Assembly: GCF_023701525.1 (NCBI RefSeq)
Contig: NZ_JAMQAW010000030.1
Location: 62,001 to 126,000, forward strand
Direction of reading: 5' to 3'
From: Streptomyces albipurpureus
GTDB taxonomy: Bacteria > Actinomycetota > Actinomycetes > Streptomycetales > Streptomycetaceae
DNA length: 64,000 nucleotides
Shown here: positions 1 to 10,383 of the stretch, one piece after another
Layout: every line of letters starts with the position of its first letter
Position numbering within the stretch: position 1 is the first letter of the stretch
Notes under the pieces: model-generated
Database searches by the model: none
The model's input: only the letters and a program-made list of their open reading frames with translations
What the model was told of the DNA's origin: nothing
Translations under genes and position numbers: made by a program

Positions 1-680
1 ACTCCACCGGTCGGGATCTTCCCCGCTGCGGAATCACCGAGGGTGCCGCCCAGGGCTCCCGCGGTGTTGTTGTAGATGATGGCGCCGGCCGCGCCGGCGG
101 CCCCCGCCGCCGCCTGCTTCTCGGCGAAGGTGCAGCCACCGCGCTTGATCAGCGCGATCTTCCCGGTGAAGGTTCCGGAAGCGTAGTCGGTGGCCTCACA
201 GCCGGTGGTGGCGTCCACCGGGACAGCGACCAGATCGGCCTTGACTCCGCCCACCGGGGTGGACTTCGTATACGTCATGGCCCTGATGGAAATATCACGC
301 GGTGTGGGCGAAACCACCGAAAGCTTCTCGGCGAGGGTTTCGGTGTAGCTGAAGCTGAAAGGCTCGTAACGGACGTTATAGCCGTACTTCTTCAGCTGCT
401 GGTAGACATATGCGGCGGAAGCGTCATAGCCAAGACTGCCGGCGACGCGATGGCCGCCGGCGGAGTCGGCTATCCGCTGGAATTTCTTCAGGTGGTCATG
501 GGCGTCATCGACGTCCGACTTGGCCACCAGTTTCTTTGCCAGCTTCGCGGCCTTCTGCGCCGCCCGGTCGCCCGGATTGTGGCGATCGGCAGCGGAGGGA
601 GAGGCGGATGCCAGCAGGAGCGGGGTCGCGAGTGTGGCGGCAGCCAGAGTGGCCACGGCTCTGCGACGGGATGCCTTCAC
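1..680 (-). CDS. Secreted M28-family aminopeptidase, C-terminus cut off by window edge
   Basis: The reading frame is open from a GTG at 680 to the window edge (about 226 residues seen). The start is supported by AAGGAA four bases upstream. The N-terminus has a basic stretch (KASRRRA), a hydrophobic Ala/Leu core and an Ala-rich cleavage region, so export is expected. After the prosegment comes a protease-associated (PA) domain, recognised from VDATTGCEATDYASG and ALIKRGGCTFAEKQ, then an Ala-rich segment ending IIYNNTAG. This PA-before-peptidase layout is typical of Streptomyces aminopeptidases of the S. griseus SGAP type (M28, two zinc ions, removes N-terminal residues from peptides). The zinc ligands lie outside the window, so activity cannot be judged. 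Another PA-domain M28 peptidase is the only serious alternative. Confidence 0.8.
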   Translation of the reverse strand, partial: MKASRRRAVATLAAATLATPLLLASASPSAADRHNPGDRAAQKAAKLAKKLVAKSDVDDAHDHLKKFQRIADSAGGHRVAGSLGYDASAAYVYQQLKKYGYNVRYEPFSFSYTETLAEKLSVVSPTPRDISIRAMTYTKSTPVGGVKADLVAVPVDATTGCEATDYASGTFTGKIALIKRGGCTFAEKQAAAGAAGAAGAIIYNNTAGALGGTLGDSAAGKIPTGG

Positions 681-824
681 AGAGTTCCTTCCCGGAATGG
701 ACAGGGTCGAAGGGAAGCTAGCGACAATGCCGGGTATCTGGGAATGCTTGTGCCCCAACTCACGTCGAATTTCATCTCATCGCCATGCGCCGGAGTCCGA
801 CAACTGCTGTAAAAACAGTTAATG

Positions 825-1439
825 TCAGCCACCCTTGGCGGATTTCGCATCTTTCGCGGCCTGCTTCATTTCCTGCTTGTGGGCGCGCACCTTGGCCAGT
901 GATTCAGGTCCCGTAATATCCGCCGCGGAGCGAAAGGAGTCCTTTTCGCCATATGCACCAGCGGCTTCACGCCACCCTTGTGGCTGTACCCCGTACTGCT
1001 TGCCCAGCAGAGCCAGGAAGATCTTGGCTTTCTGTTCGCCGAAACCGGGCAGCGCCTTCAACCGGGCCAACAGGTCGGCCCCACTGTCCACGTCACGCCA
1101 CACGGCGCTCGGATCTCCCCCGTACTCATCGACGAGGTACTGGCAGAGCACCTGCACCCGCTTGGCCATACTGCTGGGGTAGCGATGGACGGCGGGCTTC
1201 TGCTTGAGCAGTTCCGCGAAGGCCTCCGGGTCATAGGTCGCGATCTCGGCGGCGTCGAGGTCATCACCACCCATACGGCTGGCGATGGTGTACGGACCGG
1301 AGAACGCCCACTCCATCGGGACCTGTTGATCGAGCAGCATCCCGACGAGCGCGGCGAGCGGACTGCGTCCGAGCAGCTCATCGGCGTCGGGCTGCTGCGC
1401 AAGATGGATGGTGGTGCCCTTGGGGCTGTTGGGGCTCAT
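825..1439 (-). CDS. HhH-GPD-type base excision DNA repair protein
   Basis: This is a 204-residue protein. The ATG at 1439 is chosen because the conserved sequence begins MSPNSPKGTTIHLAQQ; the frame stays open further upstream but gives only low-complexity Arg/Pro sequence. There is no strong ribosome site (only GAGCT), so a leaderless or weakly initiated mRNA is possible. Residues about 110-135 hold a helix-hairpin-helix (LPGFGEQKAKIFLALLG) that fits the endonuclease III/AlkA superfamily, which binds and excises damaged bases. The N-terminal part (LLGRSPLAALVGMLLDQQV) matches the first helices of the same fold. No iron-sulphur cysteine cluster is visible, so this is not a classical Nth. The C-terminal tail is Lys-rich. 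Its substrate cannot be read from sequence. It is transcribed alone. Confidence 0.8.
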   Translation of the reverse strand: MSPNSPKGTTIHLAQQPDADELLGRSPLAALVGMLLDQQVPMEWAFSGPYTIASRMGGDDLDAAEIATYDPEAFAELLKQKPAVHRYPSSMAKRVQVLCQYLVDEYGGDPSAVWRDVDSGADLLARLKALPGFGEQKAKIFLALLGKQYGVQPQGWREAAGAYGEKDSFRSAADITGPESLAKVRAHKQEMKQAAKDAKSAKGG

Positions 1440-2171
1440 AGCTCGATGATCACCCGGCCCGGGCCTGGCCGCCAGTGAACACGGGGCGAGGTGACCCGGC
1501 AACGGCGCCGGGCCCCTCGGACGACCGGGGGCGGCCGATCCTCGGGGCCGAACGGACACCTGAGGGCCGCTGGAGGCCTGCTGGAGGGCCCCAGGGCCCC
1601 ATCCTCCCGTGGAAGGGAAAGGGCCCCGAGGCAGGGAAAGGGCCCCGAGGCAGGTGGATGGGCCGGTGGGATCACCGGGCGCCCAGCCAGGGAGGCCATG
1701 GCGCCGGGCCCGTGGCTACCACCAGGCGCGAGCCACGCCATGGAGCCCGGCCCCAGGTACCCGCACCCCGGACCCGCTGTGGAGCCGGCCTGCGGGGAGG
1801 GCACCGTGGAATCCGCCGATGCCTGGCCCGGCGTAGCCGATCGGTCACCGTATGCCTGGCCCGGAGCGTTCGGTACGTCCAGCACATTGCGGTCGCTGCG
1901 CGTTGCGGACCGGGGTCACTGTGCGTCGCCAGTAGAGTTACCGTGCGTCGCCGCGCCGGGCTGTCTCCCGGAGTCCCGGACCGTCTCGCGTCGCGAGCCC
2001 CCGGGCCCGTACGAGCGCCGCCGCCCGGCCAGGGGTTCCGGTCACCGGCCCCTCGGCCGAACCCCACCCACCGGTTCCGGCCCGCGATGGACTGGCGACA
2101 CCGACCTGCACAGGGGAAGTGGTGGTCAGCTGCTTGGCGGGACAGACGGGTGGGGTGCGCGTGCTCCCGAG
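1440..2171. other. Long G+C-rich spacer with short direct repeats
   Basis: I see no convincing gene. The frames that are open here encode Arg/Pro/Gly low-complexity sequence with no ribosome site. Short imperfect direct repeats occur near 1617-1650 (two copies of GGGAAAGGGCCCCGAGGCA) and near 1820-1870. Nothing else is recognised. Confidence 0.5.
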
Positions 2172-2378
2172 TCAGTCGAAGACATAGGTCGTGCCGAGGA
2201 TCGCCGCGTGCTCCAGGACGTCCTCCAGCGGATCGTCGATCTGCCCGGTCTGGATGAGCGACACCCGGTGGCCGTTGTGGGAGTTGACGTTGGTCTCGTC
2301 CGCGCTCGCGACGGTCGCCGGGAGCATCGACGCCAGGGCTGTCGCACCCAGCACCGTAAGGGAGATTTTGAACCTCAT
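2172..2378 (-). CDS. Small secreted protein of unknown function
   Basis: It encodes 68 residues. MRFKISLTVLGATALAS is a compact Sec signal peptide followed by a likely cleavage site after TVASA, leaving a mature peptide of about 40 residues. The mature part is acidic and His-containing (NVNSHNGHRVS, GQIDDPLEDVLEH) and has no cysteine. AGGTGG lies upstream of the ATG at a slightly long distance; the frame runs further 5' but without a better start. It lies downstream of the secreted HNH nuclease gene on the same strand, with a hairpin at 2477-2507 between them. I do not recognise the family. It does not match the chaplin or rodlin patterns I know. Confidence 0.65.
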   Translation of the reverse strand: MRFKISLTVLGATALASMLPATVASADETNVNSHNGHRVSLIQTGQIDDPLEDVLEHAAILGTTYVFD

Positions 2379-2476
2379 GTCTATTTCGTCCACCTGTTCG
2401 TTATGTACATCGTCGAACGGTGTATCCACCTGACCCACTGGAAGGTCACGGCCCCCAACCCATCCAGCGGTTCATT

Positions 2477-2507
2477 CACCCGTGTGGGCTATCAAGGCAC
2501 ACGGGTG
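2477..2507 (-). terminator. Hairpin overlapping the 3' end of the HNH gene
   Basis: Perfect 10-bp inverted repeat CACCCGTGTG / CACACGGGTG with an 11-base loop. It straddles the stop codon of the HNH nuclease gene (2492-2494). Probable transcription terminator or mRNA 3' stabiliser. Confidence 0.6.
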
Positions 2508-3232
2508 TAGTAAATAACGGTGGTCTCGCACGGGCCGTCGGCGAACAGCTTCAGCACCTCAAGTTCTTCCTTGTCGGTGGTGAGGCCCCAGCGGAGTTTG
2601 GTCGCCACCCAGTCCGCGATGTACCGGCACTGCTGGGCGGGTGCGGCGGGAAGCCAACCGCCGAGGTCCCGGTCGGCCCTCTCCCGCTTGCTACGAGCGG
2701 TCACCGTGGCCAGGGTCCCCGAGGCGTCCTGATCGTTGGCGAACGCCTCACGCCGCTTGGGGGTCCACTCGGAAGCCCCCGAGCCCCATGCCTCCGCGAG
2801 CGGCACGACATGGTCCACCGCCAGGCTGGCCAGTTTGGTCACCGACTGATCGTCGTAGTGCGAGATCCAACGACCGCCGGTCAGCTTGCAGTCGGCGCTG
2901 ACATCGGGAGCGTCGGCCGCCTCCGCGATGAGCACCTCCTCACGGGCGGTGCAGGCGTCCGCCGTGTCCTTGCCCTTGCTCCAGTGCCGGAAGGCGGTGC
3001 TCACATAGCCGCCGCGGTTCTCGTCCATCGTCGGGATGATCGAGATGGCGTCTTCCAGTTGGGCCACCTCCGCGGACGCGGCATAGGCGGGCTGGGCGCC
3101 GGTGAAGGGGATGACGGAGATGCCAGAGGTGCCAGGGATTCCGGGAAGGCCGGGGCCGATGGGCAGGCCAGGGACGAGGGGAATGATGGCCAGACTGAGT
3201 GTGGTCAGCACTCGTCCAATGCGCTTGTTCAT
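2492..3232 (-). CDS. Secreted HNH endonuclease-family protein (DUF1524-like)
   Basis: The protein has 246 residues when started at the ATG at 3232; a TTG at 3253 extends it by seven residues and the ribosome site is unclear for both. The N-terminus is a signal peptide with a Gly/Pro-rich stretch, cleaved probably near AQPAYAASA. The C-terminal half has the features of small secreted actinobacterial nucleases: VDHVVPLAEAWGSGASEW with the catalytic-type Asp-His, then REAFANDQ, then RDLGGWLPA and CRYIADWV. Such proteins are thought to be extracellular DNases. The usual Asn-Arg-Ser-Lys segment after FAND is read here as SKRERAD, so a family Asn appears replaced by Lys. Several cysteines suit an extracellular protein. 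Function is inferred from family resemblance. Confidence 0.75.
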   Translation of the reverse strand: MNKRIGRVLTTLSLAIIPLVPGLPIGPGLPGIPGTSGISVIPFTGAQPAYAASAEVAQLEDAISIIPTMDENRGGYVSTAFRHWSKGKDTADACTAREEVLIAEAADAPDVSADCKLTGGRWISHYDDQSVTKLASLAVDHVVPLAEAWGSGASEWTPKRREAFANDQDASGTLATVTARSKRERADRDLGGWLPAAPAQQCRYIADWVATKLRWGLTTDKEELEVLKLFADGPCETTVIYYTRVP

Positions 3233-3328
3233 AAACTGACTTATAGCTAACAATCACCTGTTCGCCGGAACTTCCGCGACTAATCCACTCAGATGAGCGG
3301 CGATTCCCGGTCACTCGGCAACGGGAAA

Positions 3329-3361
3329 CGGGGGCGGCGTCGTTTCTGACTACCGCCCCCG
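3329..3361 (-). terminator. Terminator hairpin after the chitinase gene
   Basis: Perfect 9-bp inverted repeat CGGGGGCGG / CCGCCCCCG with a 15-base loop, about 60 bases downstream of the chitinase stop codon and upstream of the HNH gene. Confidence 0.7.
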
Positions 3362-3421
3362 CCTCAGCTCAACTACTCAGTCGGTTCGCTGTCCTTGCGT
3401 TCTCCGAACCGACGGGTACTC

Positions 3422-5722
<2,301 letters not shown>

Positions 5723-6085
5723 GGCTCTCCCTGAGGGGGTAGGGGTGTGTGGCCGTGCTCAGTCCGTGCTGGGTACTCGCTCGGTTCTTGTGGGGGTGTC
5801 GTTCCCGCGGGTCTCGGTCCTCGTTCCCACAGGTCTTGGTCTCGTTCGGGCGGATCTCGTTCGGGCGGGGAGTCGTGGGGGGCTCGGAGGCTCGTGCGGA
5901 ATCGTCGGGGCTTCTCGTGGTGGAGCGCTCGGTGCCTATGCGTGGGCGGTCGGCTTGCTTCTCGTACGGTTGTTGCTCTCCCAGCGGTTGCTCTTGCGGT
6001 GTTGCTCTCCCAGCGGTTGCGCGCGCGGTGGGGTTTGGCACGCGGGGCTCATCCGGCGAGTGCTCGTAGAGCCGGTAGTTCATGA

Positions 6086-6205
6086 GCTGGTACTCGGTGG
6101 GCGGGTGCTCGGTGGGCGGGTGTGAGTTCGGCGGGTGCTCGGGGGCCGGATGCTCGGGGGGCGGGTGTGAGTTCGGCGGGTGTGAGTTCGGCGGGTGTGA
6201 GTTTC
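6086..6205. repeat. 15-bp tandem repeat array in the chitinase upstream region
   Basis: Seven clear units of 15 bp plus one degenerate unit, variants of GCGGGTGTGAGTTCG and GCGGGTGCTCGGGGG. Because 15 is a multiple of three, all frames stay open and would give meaningless peptides such as repeated NSHPP on the minus strand. The wider spacer 5723-6602 is G/T-rich on the plus strand and holds other degenerate repeats near 5830-5870 and 5965-6030. Apart from the operator-like site at 6278 I see no gene here. Confidence 0.8.
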
Positions 6206-6277
6206 GCGCGGTTGGAACTCGTGGGTGGACGGGTGGGGGGAGGCCCGACACGGCGTACATGACAACCTTCGACGGTA

Positions 6278-6293
6278 TTTGGTATGGACCAAA
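6278..6293. promoter_or_regulatory. DasR/chitinase-type operator candidate
   Basis: TTTGGTATGGACCAAA is a 16-bp inverted repeat (TTTGGT-4-ACCAAA). On the chitinase strand it reads TTTGGTCCATACCAAA. It resembles the DasR-responsive element built around GGTCTAGACC and the 12-bp repeats of Streptomyces chitinase promoters (TGGTCCAGACCT type). It lies 556 bases upstream of the chitinase start and 310 bases upstream of the divergent regulator. Either gene, or both, could be the target. Confidence 0.5.
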
Positions 6294-6602
6294 GCGGAAG
6301 GGGTGCGGGCGTCGGATACCCGACACTGTCGCCTTTCCGCCAGTCAGGCCCGGCAGAGATACATCTGCACCAAATCGACCATTCACTCTCATCACGCCAC
6401 TCCCACACCCCCGCTCTCCCTCCGGCCCCACTGTGATCGCCTCCTATGGCAACAGCCCCTGCCGTATCTCTTTTCGCTGGAGAAGCCCCCTTCGCGGGCC
6501 CCTCTCCCATCCCAGGGCTGACAGAGGTCTGTACCTGTCCCGGTTGGCCGCCCTACCGTCAGTACCCCATCGGCCAGCACCCCAACGGCCTCAGGAGGCG
6601 CA

Positions 6603-7580
6603 GTGACGCGCAGCGCGGACATGGTCGGCGTTCCGGATCGGCGACTGACAGCTCTGGGCATCCCCGCTGATGACGAACACCTCTACCGGGCCCTGTTGAT
6701 TCGTCCCCGGGCAACGGTCGCCGAACTGGCCGCCGCCACCGGGTGGGAGACGGCCCGAGTCCGCCGCCGCATCCGCTCGCTGGAACAGCGCGAGATGCTC
6801 ACCCGCCTCACTGGCCGTCCGTTGCGATTCAGCCCCGCGCCTCCGGATGCGGTGGTCGAGGTGCTGGCGCTTCAGCGCCGGGAGGAGATCGAGCGGGCGC
6901 GGTTGGCGGCGGCGGTGCTCGGCGATGAGTTCCGGTTGGCAGCGCGGCGGGCCGACGAAGGACCCGCGCTCCATCTGCTCAGCGGGCGGGAACGGGTGGC
7001 CCGAAAGGTGGCCTTGATCCAGCGGTCGGCCCAGGAGGAACTACTCGTACTGGACCGACCTCCGTACGCCGTACCGTTCGAACGGGCTCAGGGAGAGGTA
7101 CGCCGCCGAACGGTCCATGACCACCGGGCGGTGGAGCGACCCGCCCGGTGCGAGGAGAGTCGGACACTGGACGATGTACCGCTGAATCTGGTGATCGCGG
7201 ACCGTCGGATCGCGCTCGTCGCGTTGGACCCGTCCGGCGATGCGCTCGTTCTGCACCCCTCGGCGCTACTCGATGGGCTGGTGGCCCTGCACGGGCTGCT
7301 GTGGGAGCGTTCCCTGCCGCTGTGGCCCGAGAGGAGCCGGCCGACCGATGAACTGTCCGCCGAAGACGCACACTTACTGACCCTGTCGGCCTCCGGGCTC
7401 ACGGATCAGGCCATCGCGCGCCGTCTTGGGGTGGCGCAGCGGACGGTCGAGCGACGGATGCGCAGGATCATGGACGTTCTGGGGGCGCGAACCCGCTTCC
7501 AGGCGGGGCTTCGGGCAGCCCACCGCGGGGTGATCACCGCGGGCTGTAGTGACCGAGGAACATATCCACACCACTGGTGA
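6603..7580 (+). CDS. TrmB/LuxR-type transcriptional regulator with a TTA codon
   Basis: The protein has 325 residues. GTG at 6603 follows AGGAGG by four bases. The N-terminal 70 residues form a TrmB-like winged helix (YRALLIRPRATVAELAAATG, RRRIRSLEQREMLT). A middle ligand-type region follows, and the C-terminal part is a LuxR/GerE helix-turn-helix (LTLSASGLTDQAIARRLGV, RTVERRMRRIMDVLG). Such proteins are common in Streptomyces and are mostly uncharacterised. It is divergent from the chitinase gene, which makes chitinase or its own promoter plausible targets (inference). Codon 7374-7376 is TTA, read in frame within AHLLTLS, so translation should depend on the bldA tRNA, a developmental control. 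The 3' end overlaps the convergent TetR gene by 47 bases. Confidence 0.8.
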   Translation: MTRSADMVGVPDRRLTALGIPADDEHLYRALLIRPRATVAELAAATGWETARVRRRIRSLEQREMLTRLTGRPLRFSPAPPDAVVEVLALQRREEIERARLAAAVLGDEFRLAARRADEGPALHLLSGRERVARKVALIQRSAQEELLVLDRPPYAVPFERAQGEVRRRTVHDHRAVERPARCEESRTLDDVPLNLVIADRRIALVALDPSGDALVLHPSALLDGLVALHGLLWERSLPLWPERSRPTDELSAEDAHLLTLSASGLTDQAIARRLGVAQRTVERRMRRIMDVLGARTRFQAGLRAAHRGVITAGCSDRGTYPHHW

Positions 7581-8169
7581 GCAGCCGCTCGGTGAGATCG
7601 TCGTCCATGATCGTGCCGTAGTGGCCGAACACCATGTGCGGGTGGACCAGGAGTGCGTACAGCTGGAGGGTCGCGACCTCCAGATCGGGAATGACCAGCC
7701 GGCCCTGGTCGGCCAGGGCTCGCAGGGCGTCCGCGACGACGGGGTGGTGACCGCTGGGGCTGTCCCGGTGCCAGGCTCGCCCCAGTTCGGGGAAGCGATG
7801 CAGTTCGGCGGCGACCAGTGTGTGCAGGGCAGCGACCTCGCGGTCATTGCGTACCGCGTCGATCCAGGCGCGAGCGGCTTCGACAAACGCCGGCCGGAGG
7901 TCTTCGGCGTCGGCGAGCCGGGCGAGCGGGGCGGCTGAATCCCGCTGTAGGGGCTCATCGAGCGCGCCGGCGACGACGGCGGTGAAGAGCGCTTCCTTGC
8001 TGCCGAAGTGGTTGTAGACGGTGACCTTGGAAACCCCCGCCTCGGTAGCGATGGCGTCCATGCCCACGCCGAATCCATCGCGGAGGAAGAGGTCACGGGC
8101 GGCCCGGACGATGGCCTCTCGTTTGCGTTCGGCGCGAGGGCCGCCGGGCGCCTGCTTGTCCACGCTCAT
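7534..8169 (-). CDS. TetR-family repressor, likely regulator of the divergent MFS exporter
   Basis: The protein has 211 residues from the ATG at 8169 (MSVDKQAPGGP); an in-frame ATG at 8190 would add seven residues and neither has a clear ribosome site. The N-terminal domain is a canonical TetR helix-turn-helix: REAIVRAARDLFLRDGF, then MDAIATEAGVSKVTVYNHFG with KEALFTAV after it. The C-terminal half resembles the TetR_C domain of AefR-like regulators and would bind an unknown ligand. It is divergent from the drug exporter gene, and the 103-bp gap contains two 16-bp palindromes. The usual model is ligand-released repression of both genes (inference). Its 3' end overlaps the convergent regulator gene. 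Confidence 0.9.
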   Translation of the reverse strand: MSVDKQAPGGPRAERKREAIVRAARDLFLRDGFGVGMDAIATEAGVSKVTVYNHFGSKEALFTAVVAGALDEPLQRDSAAPLARLADAEDLRPAFVEAARAWIDAVRNDREVAALHTLVAAELHRFPELGRAWHRDSPSGHHPVVADALRALADQGRLVIPDLEVATLQLYALLVHPHMVFGHYGTIMDDDLTERLLTSGVDMFLGHYSPR

Positions 8170-8196
8170 GGGCAGGAGCCTAATCCACATCTGAAC

Positions 8197-8235
8197 TGAA
8201 CTGTTGAGTTCATCTGTACTGAACTGTACGGTTCA
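8197..8235. promoter_or_regulatory. Pair of TetR operator palindromes
   Basis: Site 1 (8197-8212) is TGAACTGTTGAGTTCA, a perfect 6-4-6 inverted repeat. Site 2 (8220-8235) is TGAACTGTACGGTTCA, the same architecture with one mismatch. The centres are 23 bp apart. Both lie between the divergent TetR and MFS starts, so two repressor dimers could cover both promoters. Confidence 0.75.
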
Positions 8236-8272
8236 CTTGTCGCCTCCCAGTGGGGCATCGCAAGGAGGCGGG

Positions 8273-9775
8273 GTGCCCACGACGAGCCCCGCCGGATTTG
8301 GAGCAGCCGTGTCCCACGCCCCCGCCCACGAGGAACACCACGGGGAAGAGCATCACCACGATCACGATCACCACCCCGGCCAGGAGCCTCCCCCGACGAA
8401 CCCGCGCCGCTGGGCAGCCCTGGCACTCATCTGTGTCGCGCAGTTCATGCTGGTGCTCGATGTGACCGTGGTGAATGTGGCGCTGCCCGATATGGCCGCC
8501 GATCTCCGTCTCGATCGAGCCACCCTCACCTGGGTGGTGACCGCGTACACCCTCTGCTTCGGCGGACTGATGCTGCTCGGAGGCCGGCTCGCCGACGCCC
8601 TCGGCGCCCGTCGCACCCTGCTCGCGGGGCTGATCGTCTTCACCGCCGCGTCCTTGGTCACCGGTCTCGCCGAGAACGCCCCGACGCTGATCGGTGGCCG
8701 GATTGCCCAGGGAGTGGGGGCGGCCCTGCTCTCTCCGGCCGCGCTGGCCATCGTGACGACCAGCTTCCACGGCGCCGAACGCAACAAGGCCCTCGGCGCC
8801 TGGGCGGCCATCGGCGGCACCGGCTCGGCGGCGGGTGTACTGCTGGGTGGGGCCCTGACCGCGGGGCCGGGATGGCCGTGGGTCTTCTACATCAATGTCC
8901 CCATCGGTCTCGCTCTGCTGGTCGCCCTCCCCGCCCTGGTCCCGGCCCGCGCCCCCCGGCCGGCCCGGCTGGACGTCCCGGGCGCGGTACTGGTCACGGC
9001 GGCAACCGGGTCGCTGATCTACGGCCTGGTCAGAGCGGGCGACAGCGGGTGGAGCGATCCGCTGACGCTCCTGGCGCTGATCGGCGCCGTGGCGATGTAC
9101 GGCGGTTTCGCGGTGGTCGAGCGATCGACCCCCGAGCCCCTGATGGATCTTCGGATGCTGACCCGCCGCCCGGTGGTGGCCGGATCGTTTCTGATGCTGG
9201 TCGCGACGGCGCTGCTGATCGCGTACTTCTTCCTCAGCTCGGTCTACCTCCAGCACGCGCGCGGCTTCGGTCCGCTGGAAACGGGCCTGGTCTTCCTCCC
9301 GGTGGCGGTGGCCGTGGGGCTGGGGGCCCACCTCGGCTCCCGTCTCGTCGGCAGGATCGGCAGCCGGGCGTGTGCGGTGGGCGCGATGGCGCTCGCGGCG
9401 GCGGGGAGCGCGTCCCTGACCCTGGTCTCGCAGGATACGAGCGTGTACCTCACGCTGCTGCCGGGGCTGGCGGTCGCCTCACTCGGGGTCGGCGCGGTGT
9501 TCGTGACCGCGACCACGACGGCGCTGGCGATGGTGGGCCACGCTGAGGCCGGACTCGCGTCAGGGGTGGTCAACACCTTCCACGAGGTGGGCGGTTCAGT
9601 CGGAGTGGCGGTGGTCTCGACGGTGGCCGCGACCGGCATCACCGGCGGCACCTCGGCGGGGTTCACGGACGCCTACACCCTGCTCGCCGTGGTGGCCGGG
9701 GTCAGCGCGGCCCTCTGCCTCGCTCTGGTTCCCCGTGGAAAGCCCCAACTGAGCGGGGGCCCGCATGTCCACTGA
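8273..9775 (+). CDS. MFS drug:H+ antiporter, DHA2/EmrB-QacA type, with His-rich N-terminus
   Basis: The protein has 500 residues. The GTG at 8273 is set by AAGGAGG at 8262-8268. It has about 14 hydrophobic segments, as in the 14-helix DHA2 group. Family motifs are visible: LDVTVVNVALPDMAADL in helix 1, GGRLADALGARRTL as motif A, and GVLLGGALT as a motif-C-like segment. These proteins export cationic dyes, antiseptics or antibiotics using proton import. An unusual feature is the cytoplasmic N-terminal tail (about residues 15-37), rich in His, Glu and Asp (EEHHGEEHHHDHDHHPG), which could bind divalent metal. The gene is probably repressed by the divergent TetR protein. The last 11 bases overlap the start of the DUF1877 gene, so the two are likely cotranscribed. 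Confidence 0.9.
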   Translation: MPTTSPAGFGAAVSHAPAHEEHHGEEHHHDHDHHPGQEPPPTNPRRWAALALICVAQFMLVLDVTVVNVALPDMAADLRLDRATLTWVVTAYTLCFGGLMLLGGRLADALGARRTLLAGLIVFTAASLVTGLAENAPTLIGGRIAQGVGAALLSPAALAIVTTSFHGAERNKALGAWAAIGGTGSAAGVLLGGALTAGPGWPWVFYINVPIGLALLVALPALVPARAPRPARLDVPGAVLVTAATGSLIYGLVRAGDSGWSDPLTLLALIGAVAMYGGFAVVERSTPEPLMDLRMLTRRPVVAGSFLMLVATALLIAYFFLSSVYLQHARGFGPLETGLVFLPVAVAVGLGAHLGSRLVGRIGSRACAVGAMALAAAGSASLTLVSQDTSVYLTLLPGLAVASLGVGAVFVTATTTALAMVGHAEAGLASGVVNTFHEVGGSVGVAVVSTVAATGITGGTSAGFTDAYTLLAVVAGVSAALCLALVPRGKPQLSGGPHVH

Positions 9776-10310
9776 GGGCCGCGGTACGGACCTGCTGATC
9801 AGGGAACTCTGCCTGGCGATCCTGGACGAAGCCTCCCTGTCCCGCGGCAGCCGGAGGGAGCTCAGGGTGACTGGCCTCGGCCGCCACTTCGCGATCCTGG
9901 CGGAGGAAGCCCGCCGCTTGGAACGGTCGGAGGAGACCGAGGTCATCTCCTATCTGGAGAAGATCGAGGAGGAGTGGGAACGCCCCTGGCTGGCGGACAC
10001 CGACAAGACCTGGAGACCCCTCCACCACAGCCTGCTGACCGGCCCCTCCCCCCTCTCCTACGCCATCCTGGGCGGCCGCCCCCTGACGAACGGCCAGCGC
10101 TACCTCACCCGCCTGGTGACCCCCGAACAGGTGCGCCAGACATCTGGCGCCCTGGCCGAGGTCGAGGAAGCGTGGCTACGGGAAAGGCTCTCCCAACTGG
10201 GCCTGCGAGGAGAGCTGCGCTGGATGTGGGAATCCCTGACGGAGGTACGCGACCTCTTCGCACTGGCGTCGGCCACGGACAGGGCGGTCCTGTTCACCGC
10301 CGACGCATAA
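9765..10310 (+). CDS. DUF1877-family protein (YfbM-like), function unknown
   Basis: The protein has 181 residues. ATG at 9765 lies inside the 3' end of the MFS gene, an 11-base overlap that suggests translational coupling. The middle of the protein reads PLHHSLLTG, PLSYAILGGRP and LVTPEQVRQT, the conserved surface of DUF1877/YfbM proteins, which fold as small alpha/beta domains of unknown role. No signal peptide, membrane helix or metal motif is visible, so it should be cytoplasmic. Its position behind an exporter says little about its job. Confidence in the family is moderate because it rests on motif memory. Confidence 0.65.
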   Translation: MSTEGRGTDLLIRELCLAILDEASLSRGSRRELRVTGLGRHFAILAEEARRLERSEETEVISYLEKIEEEWERPWLADTDKTWRPLHHSLLTGPSPLSYAILGGRPLTNGQRYLTRLVTPEQVRQTSGALAEVEEAWLRERLSQLGLRGELRWMWESLTEVRDLFALASATDRAVLFTADA

Positions 10311-10383
10311 CCGGGGCGGAAGCATGGCGGCTGATCGGCTCCGGCTGAGACATTGCCGTCAACCACCGCCGGCACAAGAAACA

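Noticed and set aside
1491..2510. 339-codon plus-strand frame
   Set aside because: Low-complexity Arg/Pro/Gly product that overlaps the signal-peptide gene on the other strand.
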